Shown in pieces: positions 35,823 to 44,193 of a stretch of 64,000 bases of DNA. The number at the start of each line of letters is the position of its first letter. The first letter of the stretch is position 1. Under the pieces are notes generated by a model. It was given only the letters and a program-made list of their open reading frames with translations, was not told the origin of the DNA and ran no database searches. The stretch covers positions 186,001-250,000 of the forward strand of contig DATAUW010000016.1 of assembly GCA_036268055.1 (NCBI GenBank), given 5' to 3'. Both the position numbers and the translations under genes were made by a program. This DNA is from Verrucomicrobiia bacterium (GTDB lineage Bacteria; Verrucomicrobiota; Verrucomicrobiia; Limisphaerales; Pedosphaeraceae).

Positions 35823-36086
35823 ATGGCACATAAAAAAGGTCAAGGCAGCGTCCGCAACGGACGCGACAGCGCGAGCAAACGGCTCGGCGTGAAGCGGTAT
35901 GGCGGTGAGTTTGTCACCGCGGGCAGCATCCTCGTGCGCCAGCGCGGCACGAAATTTTATGCCGGCAGCAATGTCGGCACTGGTCGCGATTGGACTTTGT
36001 TCGCCCTCGTGGACGGCAAAGTGCAGTTCGACAAGGAAAGCAAACGCATCAACGTGGTGGCGGAAGCCGCCGCGGGGAACAATTAA
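35823..36086 (+). CDS. rpmA: Large ribosomal subunit protein bL27
   Basis: Protein L27, 87 residues, whose N-terminus reaches the peptidyl transferase centre. It begins [16 protein letters not shown], the ordinary Gram-negative form without the cleaved leader found in Firmicutes. [20 protein letters not shown] is diagnostic. obg, often the third gene, is not next; a terminator follows at once. Confidence 0.97.
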   Translation: MAHKKGQGSVRNGRDSASKRLGVKRYGGEFVTAGSILVRQRGTKFYAGSNVGTGRDWTLFALVDGKVQFDKESKRINVVAEAAAGNN

Positions 36087-36106
36087 TTTTCCAAAAATTT
36101 ATTCGC

Positions 36107-36136
36107 AAAGGCGGGGTCATTGACCTCGCCTTTTTT
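36107..36136 (+). terminator. Terminator after rpmA
   Basis: AAAGGCGGGGTC (36107-36118) pairs with GACCTCGCCTTT (36122-36133), one G-T pair included, around a three-base loop, with six T from 36131. It lies 20 nt after the rpmA stop. Confidence 0.9.
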
Positions 36137-36165
36137 ATTTGCCACCATCGCGCCAAATCAACCCA

Positions 36166-36435
36166 ATGAAAAATATTTTTACGCTGTTTTTGTTTTCCAT
36201 TTTATTCTGTGCGGCAGGTTGCGCTTCAAAGCCAGATTCAAACCCGGCGGGCGCCGCTCAACAAGCAGACTGGCAATATCGCACATTCCCCATCTCGGCA
36301 AAAACCTTCAGCGATGTTCAATATCAGATGCATAATCTCCAAATGCAGGGTTGGACGTATGTGGCAGTGGATAGTTCAAGCGCCACCACTGCCGGAGGCC
36401 TCTACCTCGTGCGGATGAAAAGGCCGAATCGTTAA
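36166..36435 (+). CDS. Small lipoprotein of unknown function
   Basis: An 89-residue protein: signal sequence MKNIFTLFLFSILFCAAGC with the lipidated Cys at 19, then a 70-residue outer part with WQYRTFPISAKTFSDVQYQM and MQGWTYVAV, resembling small DUF4177-like beta domains. That resemblance is by eye. It lies between the rpmA terminator and lptD; lptD starts 95 nt later in the same direction. Confidence 0.75.
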   Translation: MKNIFTLFLFSILFCAAGCASKPDSNPAGAAQQADWQYRTFPISAKTFSDVQYQMHNLQMQGWTYVAVDSSSATTAGGLYLVRMKRPNR

Positions 36436-36530
36436 ACGGAGGCGTGATTAGTTCTGCGCGCGCCATTTTTTCTTCAATCGTAAATCCAGCTTGGCAGTTG
36501 CGGCGCAGTTTGTTTAGCTGTGCGCACCTG

Positions 36531-38759
36531 ATGAGATACTTCCGCGCGCCACTGGCCTTTTTTTGTGCCTGCTTGTTCGCAGGAACCAGATTCGCCAGTG
36601 CCGCCGACACGCCGCCTCCCACGCTCGACATTCAGGCGCGCACCGAAGCGACCTTTTCCGAGACCAATGGCCTGTTGACCATCACCAATGGCGTGCTGGT
36701 GAAATACACGGACGCCACCGGCCTCACCGTTCTCACCGCCGACCGCGCCTCTATCAATCAACGCAGCGGAGATATTTTTGCCGAGGGCGGCGTGCATCTG
36801 CAAAAGGACAACGAGACCTGGGCGGGCGAAAAGCTGCATTACAATTACGAGACGAAGGAAATGGAGGGCGATAAATTCCGCCTCGGCAAAGCGCCTTTCT
36901 ACGTCGCGGGCGAAGGTCTTCATGGCGCATCCGGTGGCTCTGCCACCAACGGCGTTTATCAGGGCACGAATGTCCTTGTCACCACCGATGATTATTACGA
37001 GCCTTTGCAAAAAGTCCGCGCGCAACATTTCACCATCGTCCCCGGCGAATATGTCGAGGCGCACGATGCCACGCTCTACATTGGTTCTGTGCCCGTATTT
37101 TATTTTCCGTATTATCGCAAGAGCCTCCAGCCCGACCAAAACTTTTTCACTTTCCTGCCCGGCTATCGCAGTTCGTACGGGCCCTATCTGTTGTCCACCT
37201 ATAACATGGTTTTCAACGAGGCGTTTCGTGCAGCGGTGCATTTGGATTATCGCGTGACGCGCGGCGTGGGCCTGGGGCCCGACTTCGATTATGATTTTGG
37301 CAAATGGGGCCAGGGTTCTTTCAAATATTATTACATTCGCGACCACAAACCGGGGACCGATCCCGACATCGGCACGCCCATTCCCAAGGACCGCGACCGC
37401 GTTTATTTCTCTTATCACGCGAATCCCGCGACGAACCTGAATATCATGTCGCAGGTCGCGTATCAGCGCGACGCCTTCGTGGTGCGCGATTTTTTTGAAT
37501 CGCAATATCAGAAGGACATTCAACCCAACACGTTCTTCGACGCGAATCAATTCTGGAACAACTGGAGTCTTGATGCGCTGGTACAACCGCGCCTCAATCC
37601 GTATTGGGAAACTGTCGAACGTCTCCCCGACGTACGCCTGACCGGCTTCAAGCAACAACTCGGCAATACACCGGTGTATTACGAGAGCCAAAGTTCCGTC
37701 GGATATTTTCGCCGATTGTTTGCCGATACAAACACTCTCATCGCCGGAATACCGGGCTCAGGGGATTTTTCCGGTTCACGCGCGGATACATTTCATCAAC
37801 TCAGCATCCCTGAAACTTTCTTTGGCTGGCTGACCATCACACCGAAAGCCGGCGCGCGTTTCACTTACTACGATTCGACTTCAGGCGTTGGTGCGGACAC
37901 CACCAACCATTCGCGCACGGTCTTGAATACCGGAGCCGAAGCGTCGTTCACTATGTCACGCGTGTGGCCGGGCATCCGCAATGAATTTTTTGACGTGGAT
38001 GGCATACGCCACATTTTTCAGCCCTCGATGGATTGGGTTTACGTTCCGCAGCCGAGCACGCTGCCCTCGCAACTGCCCCAATTCGATTATCAACCGACCA
38101 ACAGCCTGCGCCTGTTGCCCATTGATTATCCCGATTACAACTCGATTGATTCGATCAACAGCGAGAACACCATTCGTTACGGTCTAAATAATCGTATCCA
38201 GACCAAGCGCAATGGCGAACTTGATGACCTCGTGAACTGGGGTGTTTACACCGATTGGAATTTGCGACCGCGCAGTGATGAAACAACTTTCTCGGATATT
38301 TATTCCGACCTGAGTGTCAAACCCAAGAAGTGGCTGACCTTCAATTCCTATACCCGTTACAGCATTGAAAATGGCCAGTTCAATTTGTCGCAACACAACA
38401 TTACCTTGCAGCCGAACAGCACTTGGAACTGGAGTGTCGGCCATCTTTATTTGCGCAGCGGCACCATCTTCGGCGCGGGTGATAATCTCTATACGAGTGT
38501 TTTCTTCTACAAGCTCAACGAAAATTGGGGCACGCGGCTCGCGCATTATTTTGATGCCACCACCGGCACATTGCAGGAACAGGATTACACGATCTATCGC
38601 GACATGCGGAGTTGGACGGCGGCATTGACGTTCCGCGCGCTGAATAATTTATCCAACGGCAAAGACTACACCGTCGCCTTCAGTTTCTCGCTCAAGTCCG
38701 TTCCGAAATTCGGACTCGGCGCCGACACCGTCCGCGCCGCTCCGCTGGTGGGCTATTGA
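36531..38759 (+). CDS. lptD: LPS-assembly outer-membrane protein LptD
   Basis: A 742-residue outer-membrane protein that inserts lipopolysaccharide in the outer leaflet. Signal peptide MRYFRAPLAFFCACLFAGTR is followed by an OstA/LptA-like domain (about 25-190; ADRASINQRSGDIFAEGGVH and VPVFYFPYYRKSLQPDQN) and a long beta-barrel rich in Tyr, Asn and Asp. I chose the ATG that gives a signal peptide; a GTG at 36444 would add 29 residues. Its presence implies an LPS-type outer membrane. No lptE is nearby. Confidence 0.88.
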   Translation: MRYFRAPLAFFCACLFAGTRFASAADTPPPTLDIQARTEATFSETNGLLTITNGVLVKYTDATGLTVLTADRASINQRSGDIFAEGGVHLQKDNETWAGEKLHYNYETKEMEGDKFRLGKAPFYVAGEGLHGASGGSATNGVYQGTNVLVTTDDYYEPLQKVRAQHFTIVPGEYVEAHDATLYIGSVPVFYFPYYRKSLQPDQNFFTFLPGYRSSYGPYLLSTYNMVFNEAFRAAVHLDYRVTRGVGLGPDFDYDFGKWGQGSFKYYYIRDHKPGTDPDIGTPIPKDRDRVYFSYHANPATNLNIMSQVAYQRDAFVVRDFFESQYQKDIQPNTFFDANQFWNNWSLDALVQPRLNPYWETVERLPDVRLTGFKQQLGNTPVYYESQSSVGYFRRLFADTNTLIAGIPGSGDFSGSRADTFHQLSIPETFFGWLTITPKAGARFTYYDSTSGVGADTTNHSRTVLNTGAEASFTMSRVWPGIRNEFFDVDGIRHIFQPSMDWVYVPQPSTLPSQLPQFDYQPTNSLRLLPIDYPDYNSIDSINSENTIRYGLNNRIQTKRNGELDDLVNWGVYTDWNLRPRSDETTFSDIYSDLSVKPKKWLTFNSYTRYSIENGQFNLSQHNITLQPNSTWNWSVGHLYLRSGTIFGAGDNLYTSVFFYKLNENWGTRLAHYFDATTGTLQEQDYTIYRDMRSWTAALTFRALNNLSNGKDYTVAFSFSLKSVPKFGLGADTVRAAPLVGY

Positions 38760-38816
38760 TTTGCAACCGCGTATTCGCACCTTTTCTTTCGCCGTAATTA
38801 GTGCATAGTTGAGCCA

Positions 38817-39704
38817 ATGCAATTTGTTCGCGATATTTTAAAGGCACGGCAAGCCGCCGGCAAACCCGTCATCTCCTTTGAATTTTTTCCGCCAAAAACT
38901 GACGAAGGCGATCGCACGCTGCTTGAAAAAACCCTTCCGGCATTGATGCCTTTGAAGCCAGACTTTTGCTCCGTCACCTACGGCGCGGGCGGCGGCACGC
39001 GAGATAAAACCTTGATGATCGTGGACCGCATCCAGCGCGAGCATAATCTCACGACCGTCATGCACTTGACGTGCGTCAATGCGACCAAAGAAGAAATCGG
39101 CAGTGTCGTTAGCGAAGCCCGCAAGCTTGGAGTGAAAAATATTTTGGCCTTGCGCGGTGATCCGCCGGGCGGCAATGGCGTGTTTACAAAAACCGAAGGT
39201 GGCTTTGAATTTTCCTATGAGCTGGTGAGTTACTTAAAAGAACTGGGCGGATTTTCCATCGGGACGGCCGGTTTTCCCGAGGGGCATATCGCCTGCACGG
39301 AAGGCAAGGTCGTGGATTGGGGGCGGTTGAAAAATAAAATTGATTGCGGCGCGGATTTTGTGGTGACGCAATTATTTTTCGACAACGCGGATTTTTTTGA
39401 GTTCCGCGATCATCTAACGAAACTCGGAGTCACCGTGCCGATCTTTCCGGGCATCCTGCCCGTCTTGAGCGCCACGCAGACGAAACGCATTACTGCCTTG
39501 TGCGGCGCCAAACTACCGAAGGCGATGGTCTCCGGCCTGGAAAAATTCGCGGACAATGACGAAGCCGCGATGCACTTCGGCATTGATTACGCGACGAAGC
39601 AATGCGCGGAATTACTGGCCGCGGGCGTCCCCGGCATGCACATGTACACGCTGAACAAGGCACTTTCGACGACGCAGGTGTTGAAGAATTTGAATTTGGT
39701 TTAA
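38817..39704 (+). CDS. metF: 5,10-methylenetetrahydrofolate reductase
   Basis: Reduces methylenetetrahydrofolate to 5-methyl-THF for methionine synthesis; 295 residues, the bacterial MetF length. The TIM-barrel motifs are clear: SFEFFPPKTDEGD with the catalytic Glu, SVTYGAGGGTRDKT, HLTCVNATKEE, ALRGDPPGG, and ADFVVTQLFFDN. The start is 57 nt after lptD. No SAM or cobalamin riboswitch is recognisable upstream. mqnC begins 65 nt downstream. Confidence 0.95.
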   Translation: MQFVRDILKARQAAGKPVISFEFFPPKTDEGDRTLLEKTLPALMPLKPDFCSVTYGAGGGTRDKTLMIVDRIQREHNLTTVMHLTCVNATKEEIGSVVSEARKLGVKNILALRGDPPGGNGVFTKTEGGFEFSYELVSYLKELGGFSIGTAGFPEGHIACTEGKVVDWGRLKNKIDCGADFVVTQLFFDNADFFEFRDHLTKLGVTVPIFPGILPVLSATQTKRITALCGAKLPKAMVSGLEKFADNDEAAMHFGIDYATKQCAELLAAGVPGMHMYTLNKALSTTQVLKNLNLV

Positions 39705-39769
39705 CCGCGGTTAAAAAAGGTTCCTTTGCAACGCTTGTTTCTCGTGTTGATTTCAATTACTGTGCTTGC

Positions 39770-40861
39770 GTGATTTACGACGCGTCGCTTGATGAATTGC
39801 TTCAGAAGGTCTGGGACGGCCAGCGCATTAATGCCGCCGAAGCCTTGCGGCTTTATCATTTGCCACTGGAGGAATTGGGCGCGCTGGCGGATCGCCGCCG
39901 GCAGTTGATTAAGCGGGATGCCTACAGCGGCCGCGGCAATGACATCGTGACTTACATTGTGGACCGCAATGTTAATTATACGAATGTCTGCAATGTCTAT
40001 TGCAAATTTTGCGCGTTCTATCGCGTGACGGGCGATGATGATGCCTATGTCATCACGCACGCCGAGATGGACAAAAAAATCGAGGAGACGATTGCGCTGG
40101 GCGGCACGCAGATTTTGATGCAGGGCGGGCATCATCCGAAATTGACGATGCAGTGGTATCTCGACCTGCTCTCGCACATCAAAGAAAAATTTCCGCAGAT
40201 CAATATTCATGGTTTCAGCCCAAGCGAGTTCGTCCATTTTCGCGAAGTGTTCCAGTTGCCGCTTGAGGAAATTATTTCGCAATTCGTGAAGGCCGGGCTT
40301 GGTTCCATTCCCGGTGGCGGTGGCGAGATTTTGGTGGATCGCGTGCGTCAGCGCATCTCCCCGCTCAAAGCGATGAGCGATGATTGGATGAGCGTGATGG
40401 ACGTGGCGCACAAGCTGGGATTGGCTTCGACGGCGACGATGATGTTTGGCCACGTGGAAACAGTGGAGGAACGCATCGAACATTTCGAGCGCGTGCGGGC
40501 GCAGCAGGACAAGAGCAAAGGTTTCACGGCATTCATTTCGTGGACGTTCCAAGCGGAAAACACGAAATTGCGCGCGCCGACGGTGGGCGCGCACGAGTAT
40601 TTGCGGACGCAGGCGGTGAGCCGAATCTATTTGGACAACGTGCCGAACATCCAAAGTTCATGGGTTACGCAAGGTCAGGAGATCGGACAAGTCGCGCTTA
40701 AGTATGGTGCGAATGATCTGGGTAGCATCATGATCGAGGAGAACGTGGTGAGCCAGGCGGGAACTACGTTCCGCATGGGCGTCGCGGATATGCAGCGGTT
40801 AATCAAAGACCTGGGATATGAGCCAAAGCAGCGGGATAATTGGTATCGGCTTTTGAATTAG
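39770..40861 (+). CDS. mqnC: Dehypoxanthine futalosine cyclase (radical SAM)
   Basis: Radical SAM enzyme of the futalosine route to menaquinone, 363 residues. The cluster motif CNVYCKFCAFYR (Cx3Cx2C) follows NVNYTNV, and GGTQILMQGGHHP and GLGSIPGGGGEILVD are characteristic of MqnC. The frame is open far into metF, but the first start fitting the family is GTG 39770 (VIYDASLDELLQKVWDGQRI). The gene shows that this organism uses menaquinone made by the futalosine pathway. Other mqn genes are outside the window. Confidence 0.92.
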   Translation: MIYDASLDELLQKVWDGQRINAAEALRLYHLPLEELGALADRRRQLIKRDAYSGRGNDIVTYIVDRNVNYTNVCNVYCKFCAFYRVTGDDDAYVITHAEMDKKIEETIALGGTQILMQGGHHPKLTMQWYLDLLSHIKEKFPQINIHGFSPSEFVHFREVFQLPLEEIISQFVKAGLGSIPGGGGEILVDRVRQRISPLKAMSDDWMSVMDVAHKLGLASTATMMFGHVETVEERIEHFERVRAQQDKSKGFTAFISWTFQAENTKLRAPTVGAHEYLRTQAVSRIYLDNVPNIQSSWVTQGQEIGQVALKYGANDLGSIMIEENVVSQAGTTFRMGVADMQRLIKDLGYEPKQRDNWYRLLN

Positions 40862-40954
40862 GGAAAAGTTTCAGTTTCAAATTTCAGCAAGGGCTTGCCG
40901 GAAGGCGCGCTTGACTGGCAGGCGGAGGAAAAGTAGGATGACTTCCCATCGGTT

Positions 40955-41030
40955 GGTGGCCATAGCTCAATGGTAGAGTCCAAGCTTGTGGAGCTTGTTG
41001 TTGCGGGTTCGAATCCCGTTGGCCACCCCA
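40955..41030 (+). tRNA. tRNA-His (GTG)
   Basis: A full cloverleaf with encoded CCA. The acceptor stem GTGGCCA pairs with TGGCCAC, the D stem is GCTC/GAGT, the anticodon stem CAAGC/GCTTG frames the loop TTGTGGA with anticodon GTG, and the T arm is GCGGG-TTCGAAT-CCCGT. The extra G at -1 opposite C73 is the tRNA-His identity element and is encoded. Confidence 0.97.
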
Positions 41031-41129
41031 TCTTTTGAGGTTACTTCCGGCAAAGCAATAATTCTTGCCGCCAAATCAAATTCAACACAAAGTTGGCTTG
41101 AAACCGTTCACCCAAAATAAAATAAACAT

Positions 41130-41552
41130 ATGATTAAAACCTCAACCTCCATTATCAAATACGTCGCCGCAGCGCTGTTGTTGCTGGCTGTGACCGCCCA
41201 TGCCGAAGGCAATTCACCCGCAGGTTCATGGACCTGGTCAACTCCCGGCCGCAATGGCGGAGCCGACCGCACCAATACACTGGTGTTAAAAATCGAGGAT
41301 TCCAAATTGACGGGCAAACTGTCCGCGCCCGGACGCGGTGGCCAGGTCAACGAGACTTCCATCACCGACGGCACTGTCACCGGCGACACTATTTCTTTCG
41401 CGGTGGTTCGCGAATTCAACGGCAACTCGAACACGAACAAATACTCGGGAAAAGTCGCGGGAGATCAACTCACCGGCAAGATCGAATATACTCGTAATGG
41501 AGAAGCCCAATCGCGCGATTGGAAAGCGACCCGCGTGACGGAAATAAAATAA
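41130..41552 (+). CDS. Small secreted beta-rich protein, unknown
   Basis: A 140-residue protein with signal peptide MIKTSTSIIKYVAAALLLLA (cleavage likely after AHA, residue 26). The mature part has GSWTWSTPGRNGGADRTNTL, KLTGKLSAPGRGG and FAVVREFNGNSNTNKYSGKV, a repeated 'tolerance/binding' strand pattern seen in many uncharacterised exported proteins. It stands alone after tRNA-His and is followed by a strong hairpin. No function can be assigned. Confidence 0.75.
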   Translation: MIKTSTSIIKYVAAALLLLAVTAHAEGNSPAGSWTWSTPGRNGGADRTNTLVLKIEDSKLTGKLSAPGRGGQVNETSITDGTVTGDTISFAVVREFNGNSNTNKYSGKVAGDQLTGKIEYTRNGEAQSRDWKATRVTEIK

Positions 41553-41571
41553 TTCGTTAAACGTCTCATAA

Positions 41572-41610
41572 TTGCGCGGGCGGAATTTATGCAAGGTTCC
41601 GCCCGCGCAA
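41572..41610. other. Strong 14-bp hairpin after the 41130 gene
   Basis: TTGCGCGGGCGGAA (41572-41585) pairs perfectly with TTCCGCCCGCGCAA (41597-41610) around an 11-nt loop, 19 nt after the stop. There is no T-run on the + strand, so it may be a 3'-end stabiliser or non-canonical terminator. Confidence 0.6.
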
Positions 41611-41720
41611 AGCCGGGCAGATTATCTCCAGGCGTATCCGGCTGCCGCTTCCCCTTCCACTATCGCGCACATTTGAAAAAATCACCGGTGAAAATGGTGG
41701 GCGTTTCCTAATATATTAAT

Positions 41721-41749
41721 TTGACATTATTGTATTTTCAGTATTTATT
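41721..41749 (+). promoter_or_regulatory. Promoter of the GbsR-type regulator
   Basis: TTGACA (41721-41726) and TTTATT (41744-41749) are spaced 17 nt apart. The expected transcription start falls on or next to the ATG at 41756, so the message may be leaderless. The -10 lies inside the palindromic operator. Confidence 0.5.
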
Positions 41750-41759
41750 GAAAATATGA
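41733..41759 (+). promoter_or_regulatory. Operator 1, palindrome at the regulator start
   Basis: TATTTTCA (41733-41740) and TGAAAATA (41749-41756) are inverted repeats separated by 8 nt. The 27-nt block is identical to operator 2 (42340-42366) outside four or five central bases. It overlaps the -10 region and the start codon, which suits autorepression. Confidence 0.75.
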
Positions 41760-42298
41760 ATGATAAGGTGGAAGCGGTTGACCGGTTAAATGCGGCGCGG
41801 GATGAATTCATTTCGCAATGGGGCGCGATGGGCGGAGCGTGGGGCATCAACCGGACCATGGCACAGGTCCACGCGCTGCTCATGACAAGCGAGGACGCCT
41901 TAACCACGGACGAAGTCATGGCCGAATTAGAAATAAGCCGTGGCAACGCCCATCAAAATTTGCGCGAACTCGTGGGCTGGGGGCTCGTCCGCAATATCAT
42001 CCGAAAGGGCGAACGCAAGGAATATTACGAGGCAGAAAAGGACGTGTGGCGAATGTTTTGCATCATCGCTCGCGAGCGCAAACGCCGCGAGATCGAGCCC
42101 GCGCTTCGCGCCCTGCAAACTTGCGATGAACAAACCGGCTTGCTGCGAACCGACAAAGCCGTTGCATTTAATCGGCAGGTAAAAGCCCTGATTGGATTTC
42201 TCAGCCAGGCGGATGCAGTTTTGGACCGGGTTTCCCGCTCCGAGCAAAGCGCGATCATGCCGCTGATGCTGAAGATGTTTTTAAAGAGCGCAAAGTGA
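41756..42298 (+). CDS. GbsR/MarR-type transcriptional regulator
   Basis: A 180-residue DNA-binding protein. Residues about 10-95 form the winged helix (WGAMGGAWGINRTMAQVHAL, TTDEVMAELEISRGNAHQNL, then wing GERKEYYEAEKD), as in GbsR-family MarR-like repressors; the C-terminal helices (about 105-175) would dimerise. The start codon lies in a palindrome that recurs upstream of the next gene, so the protein probably represses itself and the downstream membrane protein. The inducing signal is unknown. Confidence 0.85.
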   Translation: MNDKVEAVDRLNAARDEFISQWGAMGGAWGINRTMAQVHALLMTSEDALTTDEVMAELEISRGNAHQNLRELVGWGLVRNIIRKGERKEYYEAEKDVWRMFCIIARERKRREIEPALRALQTCDEQTGLLRTDKAVAFNRQVKALIGFLSQADAVLDRVSRSEQSAIMPLMLKMFLKSAK

Positions 42299-42337
42299 AC
42301 CTCATTGGAATGGAAATATTGTGGAATTGTGAATAGA

Positions 42338-42366
42338 CATATTTTCAATAGTTATTGAAAATATGA
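42338..42366 (+). promoter_or_regulatory. Operator 2, palindrome before the 42377 gene
   Basis: ATATTTTCAATA (42339-42350) and TATTGAAAATAT (42353-42364) form a perfect 12-bp inverted repeat with a two-base centre, extended by C/G to 13 bp. It lies 12 nt before the ATG of the membrane protein. TATGAT or GATAAT within or beside it may be a -10. Confidence 0.8.
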
Positions 42367-42376
42367 TAATTATATT

Positions 42377-43810
42377 ATGAATATGAGACTGTTCTCGAAG
42401 CGAAATGTGCCGGAAACATTGATCGGCAGGATTTGGAAGAGTCCGCTGGACCGGATGAGTTATTTTTGGTGGGGGGTCATATTGATGGCGGTTAAATACA
42501 ACCTGGATCGGTTGATCGCAAAAACTCTATTCGGCCGAAGCTGGTATATTTGGAATTATTTCAAGCCGTCCGACTTCGCAAATATTGGGTCCATTCCGCC
42601 GGATGACCAGGGCTTTTATTTGGTTTTGCTGGTGACAGCCCTGCCGTTTTTATTTTTAGGAACAGTGCTGACTGTTTGCCGGCTGCGCTCGGCGGGATTG
42701 CCGTTGCCACTGTTTCTGTTTTTTTTCGTTCCGATCATCAACCTCAGCTTCTTCGCGCTTTTATGTGTGATGCCAGCGAAAGAGTCGGTTTCGGTTCTAC
42801 TGGAAGAACCGGTTTCCAGGCGATGGCTGCCGGTGAGCGCGGTTGGCAGCGCGGTTTTTAGCACGGTGGTGGTGGGATTGATTGGGGTAGCGCTGGTGTT
42901 TCTTTCGACAGAGGGTCTGGGCAGTTACGGCTGGGGATTATTCGTCGCGTTGCCTTTTACGATGGGACTGGTTTCCGTTTTGCTTTATGCCGGACGACAG
43001 CATAGAAGTTTGAACAGTTGTCTGGCGGTTTCGGTACTGCCGATTTTGTTTTGCGCAATCGGTTTGTTATTTATCGCCGTCGAAGGCGTGATTTGTATTG
43101 TGATGGCGGCGCCGATCGCCGTTGTGCTCGCGATTTTTGGAGGACTTTTGGGCTTTATGATCGTCGGAATCCGGCACAAAGGTGCCCACCCGGCGGTCAC
43201 GTTGCTGATTCTTTTGGCTGTGCCATTTACGATGGGCATGGAGCAGCGCGCGGGTGATAAACTGCCGATGCTTTTTGTAACGAGTTCGGTCGTGATCAAT
43301 GCGCCGCCGGAAAAAGTCTGGCCCAATGTGATTTCGTTTTCACCGATTCCACCGCAACGCGATTGGGTTCTCCACAGCGGCGTAGCTTATCCGACGCAGG
43401 CGCGAATTGACGGGCAGGGCGTCGGCGCGATTCGGCATTGTATCTTTACGACAGGCGAATTCTTGGAGCCGATTGAAGTTTGGGATCAACCGCATCGGCT
43501 CCGTTTTTCCGTTGCCGATCAACCTGAGCCATTGGAAGAGCTTTCGCCCTATGGCCACTTGGACGCACCGCATCTGCATGGCTATCTGGAATCACATGAA
43601 GGGGAGTTACGGTTGATCGCATTGCCCGGCGGGAAAACTCGGTTGGAAGGAACCACGTGGTACACGGACCGCATCTCGCCTACTCCTTATTGGCAAATCT
43701 GGTCGGATATGTTGATCCATCACATCCACCTGCGCGTCCTCAACCACATCAAAGCGCTTTCGGAGCAAACAGCCGGGAATTTTACTCCGTCGCCAAGCCA
43801 ACCTTCGTGA
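42377..43810 (+). CDS. Polytopic membrane protein fused to an SRPBCC-like domain
   Basis: A 477-residue protein. The first 290 residues contain about seven membrane helices (for example LPLPLFLFFFVPIINLSFFA, GDK preceded by LLILLAVPFTMGM); residues about 300-465 form a soluble domain beginning VVINAPPEKVWPNVISF, which is the opening strand of the polyketide-cyclase/START-like (SRPBCC) fold and has the matching C-terminal helix LIHHIHLRVLNHIKALSEQ. Such domains bind hydrophobic ligands. It follows the GbsR-type gene and shares its operator. Its 3' end overlaps the convergent exbD by 29 nt. Confidence 0.75.
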   Translation: MNMRLFSKRNVPETLIGRIWKSPLDRMSYFWWGVILMAVKYNLDRLIAKTLFGRSWYIWNYFKPSDFANIGSIPPDDQGFYLVLLVTALPFLFLGTVLTVCRLRSAGLPLPLFLFFFVPIINLSFFALLCVMPAKESVSVLLEEPVSRRWLPVSAVGSAVFSTVVVGLIGVALVFLSTEGLGSYGWGLFVALPFTMGLVSVLLYAGRQHRSLNSCLAVSVLPILFCAIGLLFIAVEGVICIVMAAPIAVVLAIFGGLLGFMIVGIRHKGAHPAVTLLILLAVPFTMGMEQRAGDKLPMLFVTSSVVINAPPEKVWPNVISFSPIPPQRDWVLHSGVAYPTQARIDGQGVGAIRHCIFTTGEFLEPIEVWDQPHRLRFSVADQPEPLEELSPYGHLDAPHLHGYLESHEGELRLIALPGGKTRLEGTTWYTDRISPTPYWQIWSDMLIHHIHLRVLNHIKALSEQTAGNFTPSPSQPS

Positions 43811-44192
43811 TGTCCAATTGCTGCAAGGCGTCCAAGACTTTGATCATGCCTTGATATTCCACGTCGTCGGAACCTTTCACGACGACTTTGGGGTCGGGAT
43901 CGGAGGCTTTGAGGCTTTCGAGTTTGGGCTTGAGGGCGGCATCGGCGATGGCTTCGCCGTTGAGGAAGACTTGCCCGTGGTTGTCCACGACGATGCGATT
44001 GATTTTCGGTTTGGGCGCATTGGGATCGGGCGGCGGTGGCGGCTTGCCGGAGGGCAGGGCCATCTCGAGGCTGTTGACCATCTGCGGCGTGGTGATGATG
44101 AAGATCACGAGCAGCACGAACACGAGGTCGAGCAGCGGCGTGATGTTCAGCTCGTTCATGGTGCCGTGGCCCCGGCGCGAAGTTTTTTTCAT
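43782..44192 (-). CDS. exbD: ExbD/TolR-type biopolymer transport protein (second copy)
   Basis: A 136-residue proton-channel partner protein: cytoplasmic start, one membrane helix with the essential Asp in NITPLLDLVFVLLVIFIITT, and a periplasmic domain with a Pro-rich linker (GKPPPPPDPNAPKPK). I chose the ATG giving MKKTSRRGHGTMNELN. It is the last gene of exbB-exbD-tonB-exbD, one base after the TonB stop, and overlaps the convergent 42377 gene by 29 nt. Confidence 0.9.
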   Translation of the reverse strand: MKKTSRRGHGTMNELNITPLLDLVFVLLVIFIITTPQMVNSLEMALPSGKPPPPPDPNAPKPKINRIVVDNHGQVFLNGEAIADAALKPKLESLKASDPDPKVVVKGSDDVEYQGMIKVLDALQQLDITKVGLATE

Positions 44193-44193
44193 A

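Noticed and set aside
38760-38816. SAM or cobalamin riboswitch before metF
   Set aside because: The gap is only 57 nt and shows no conserved riboswitch core.
39602-39769. Long N-terminal extension of the MqnC frame into metF
   Set aside because: It overlaps metF in another frame and has no family similarity; GTG 39770 fits the family's start.
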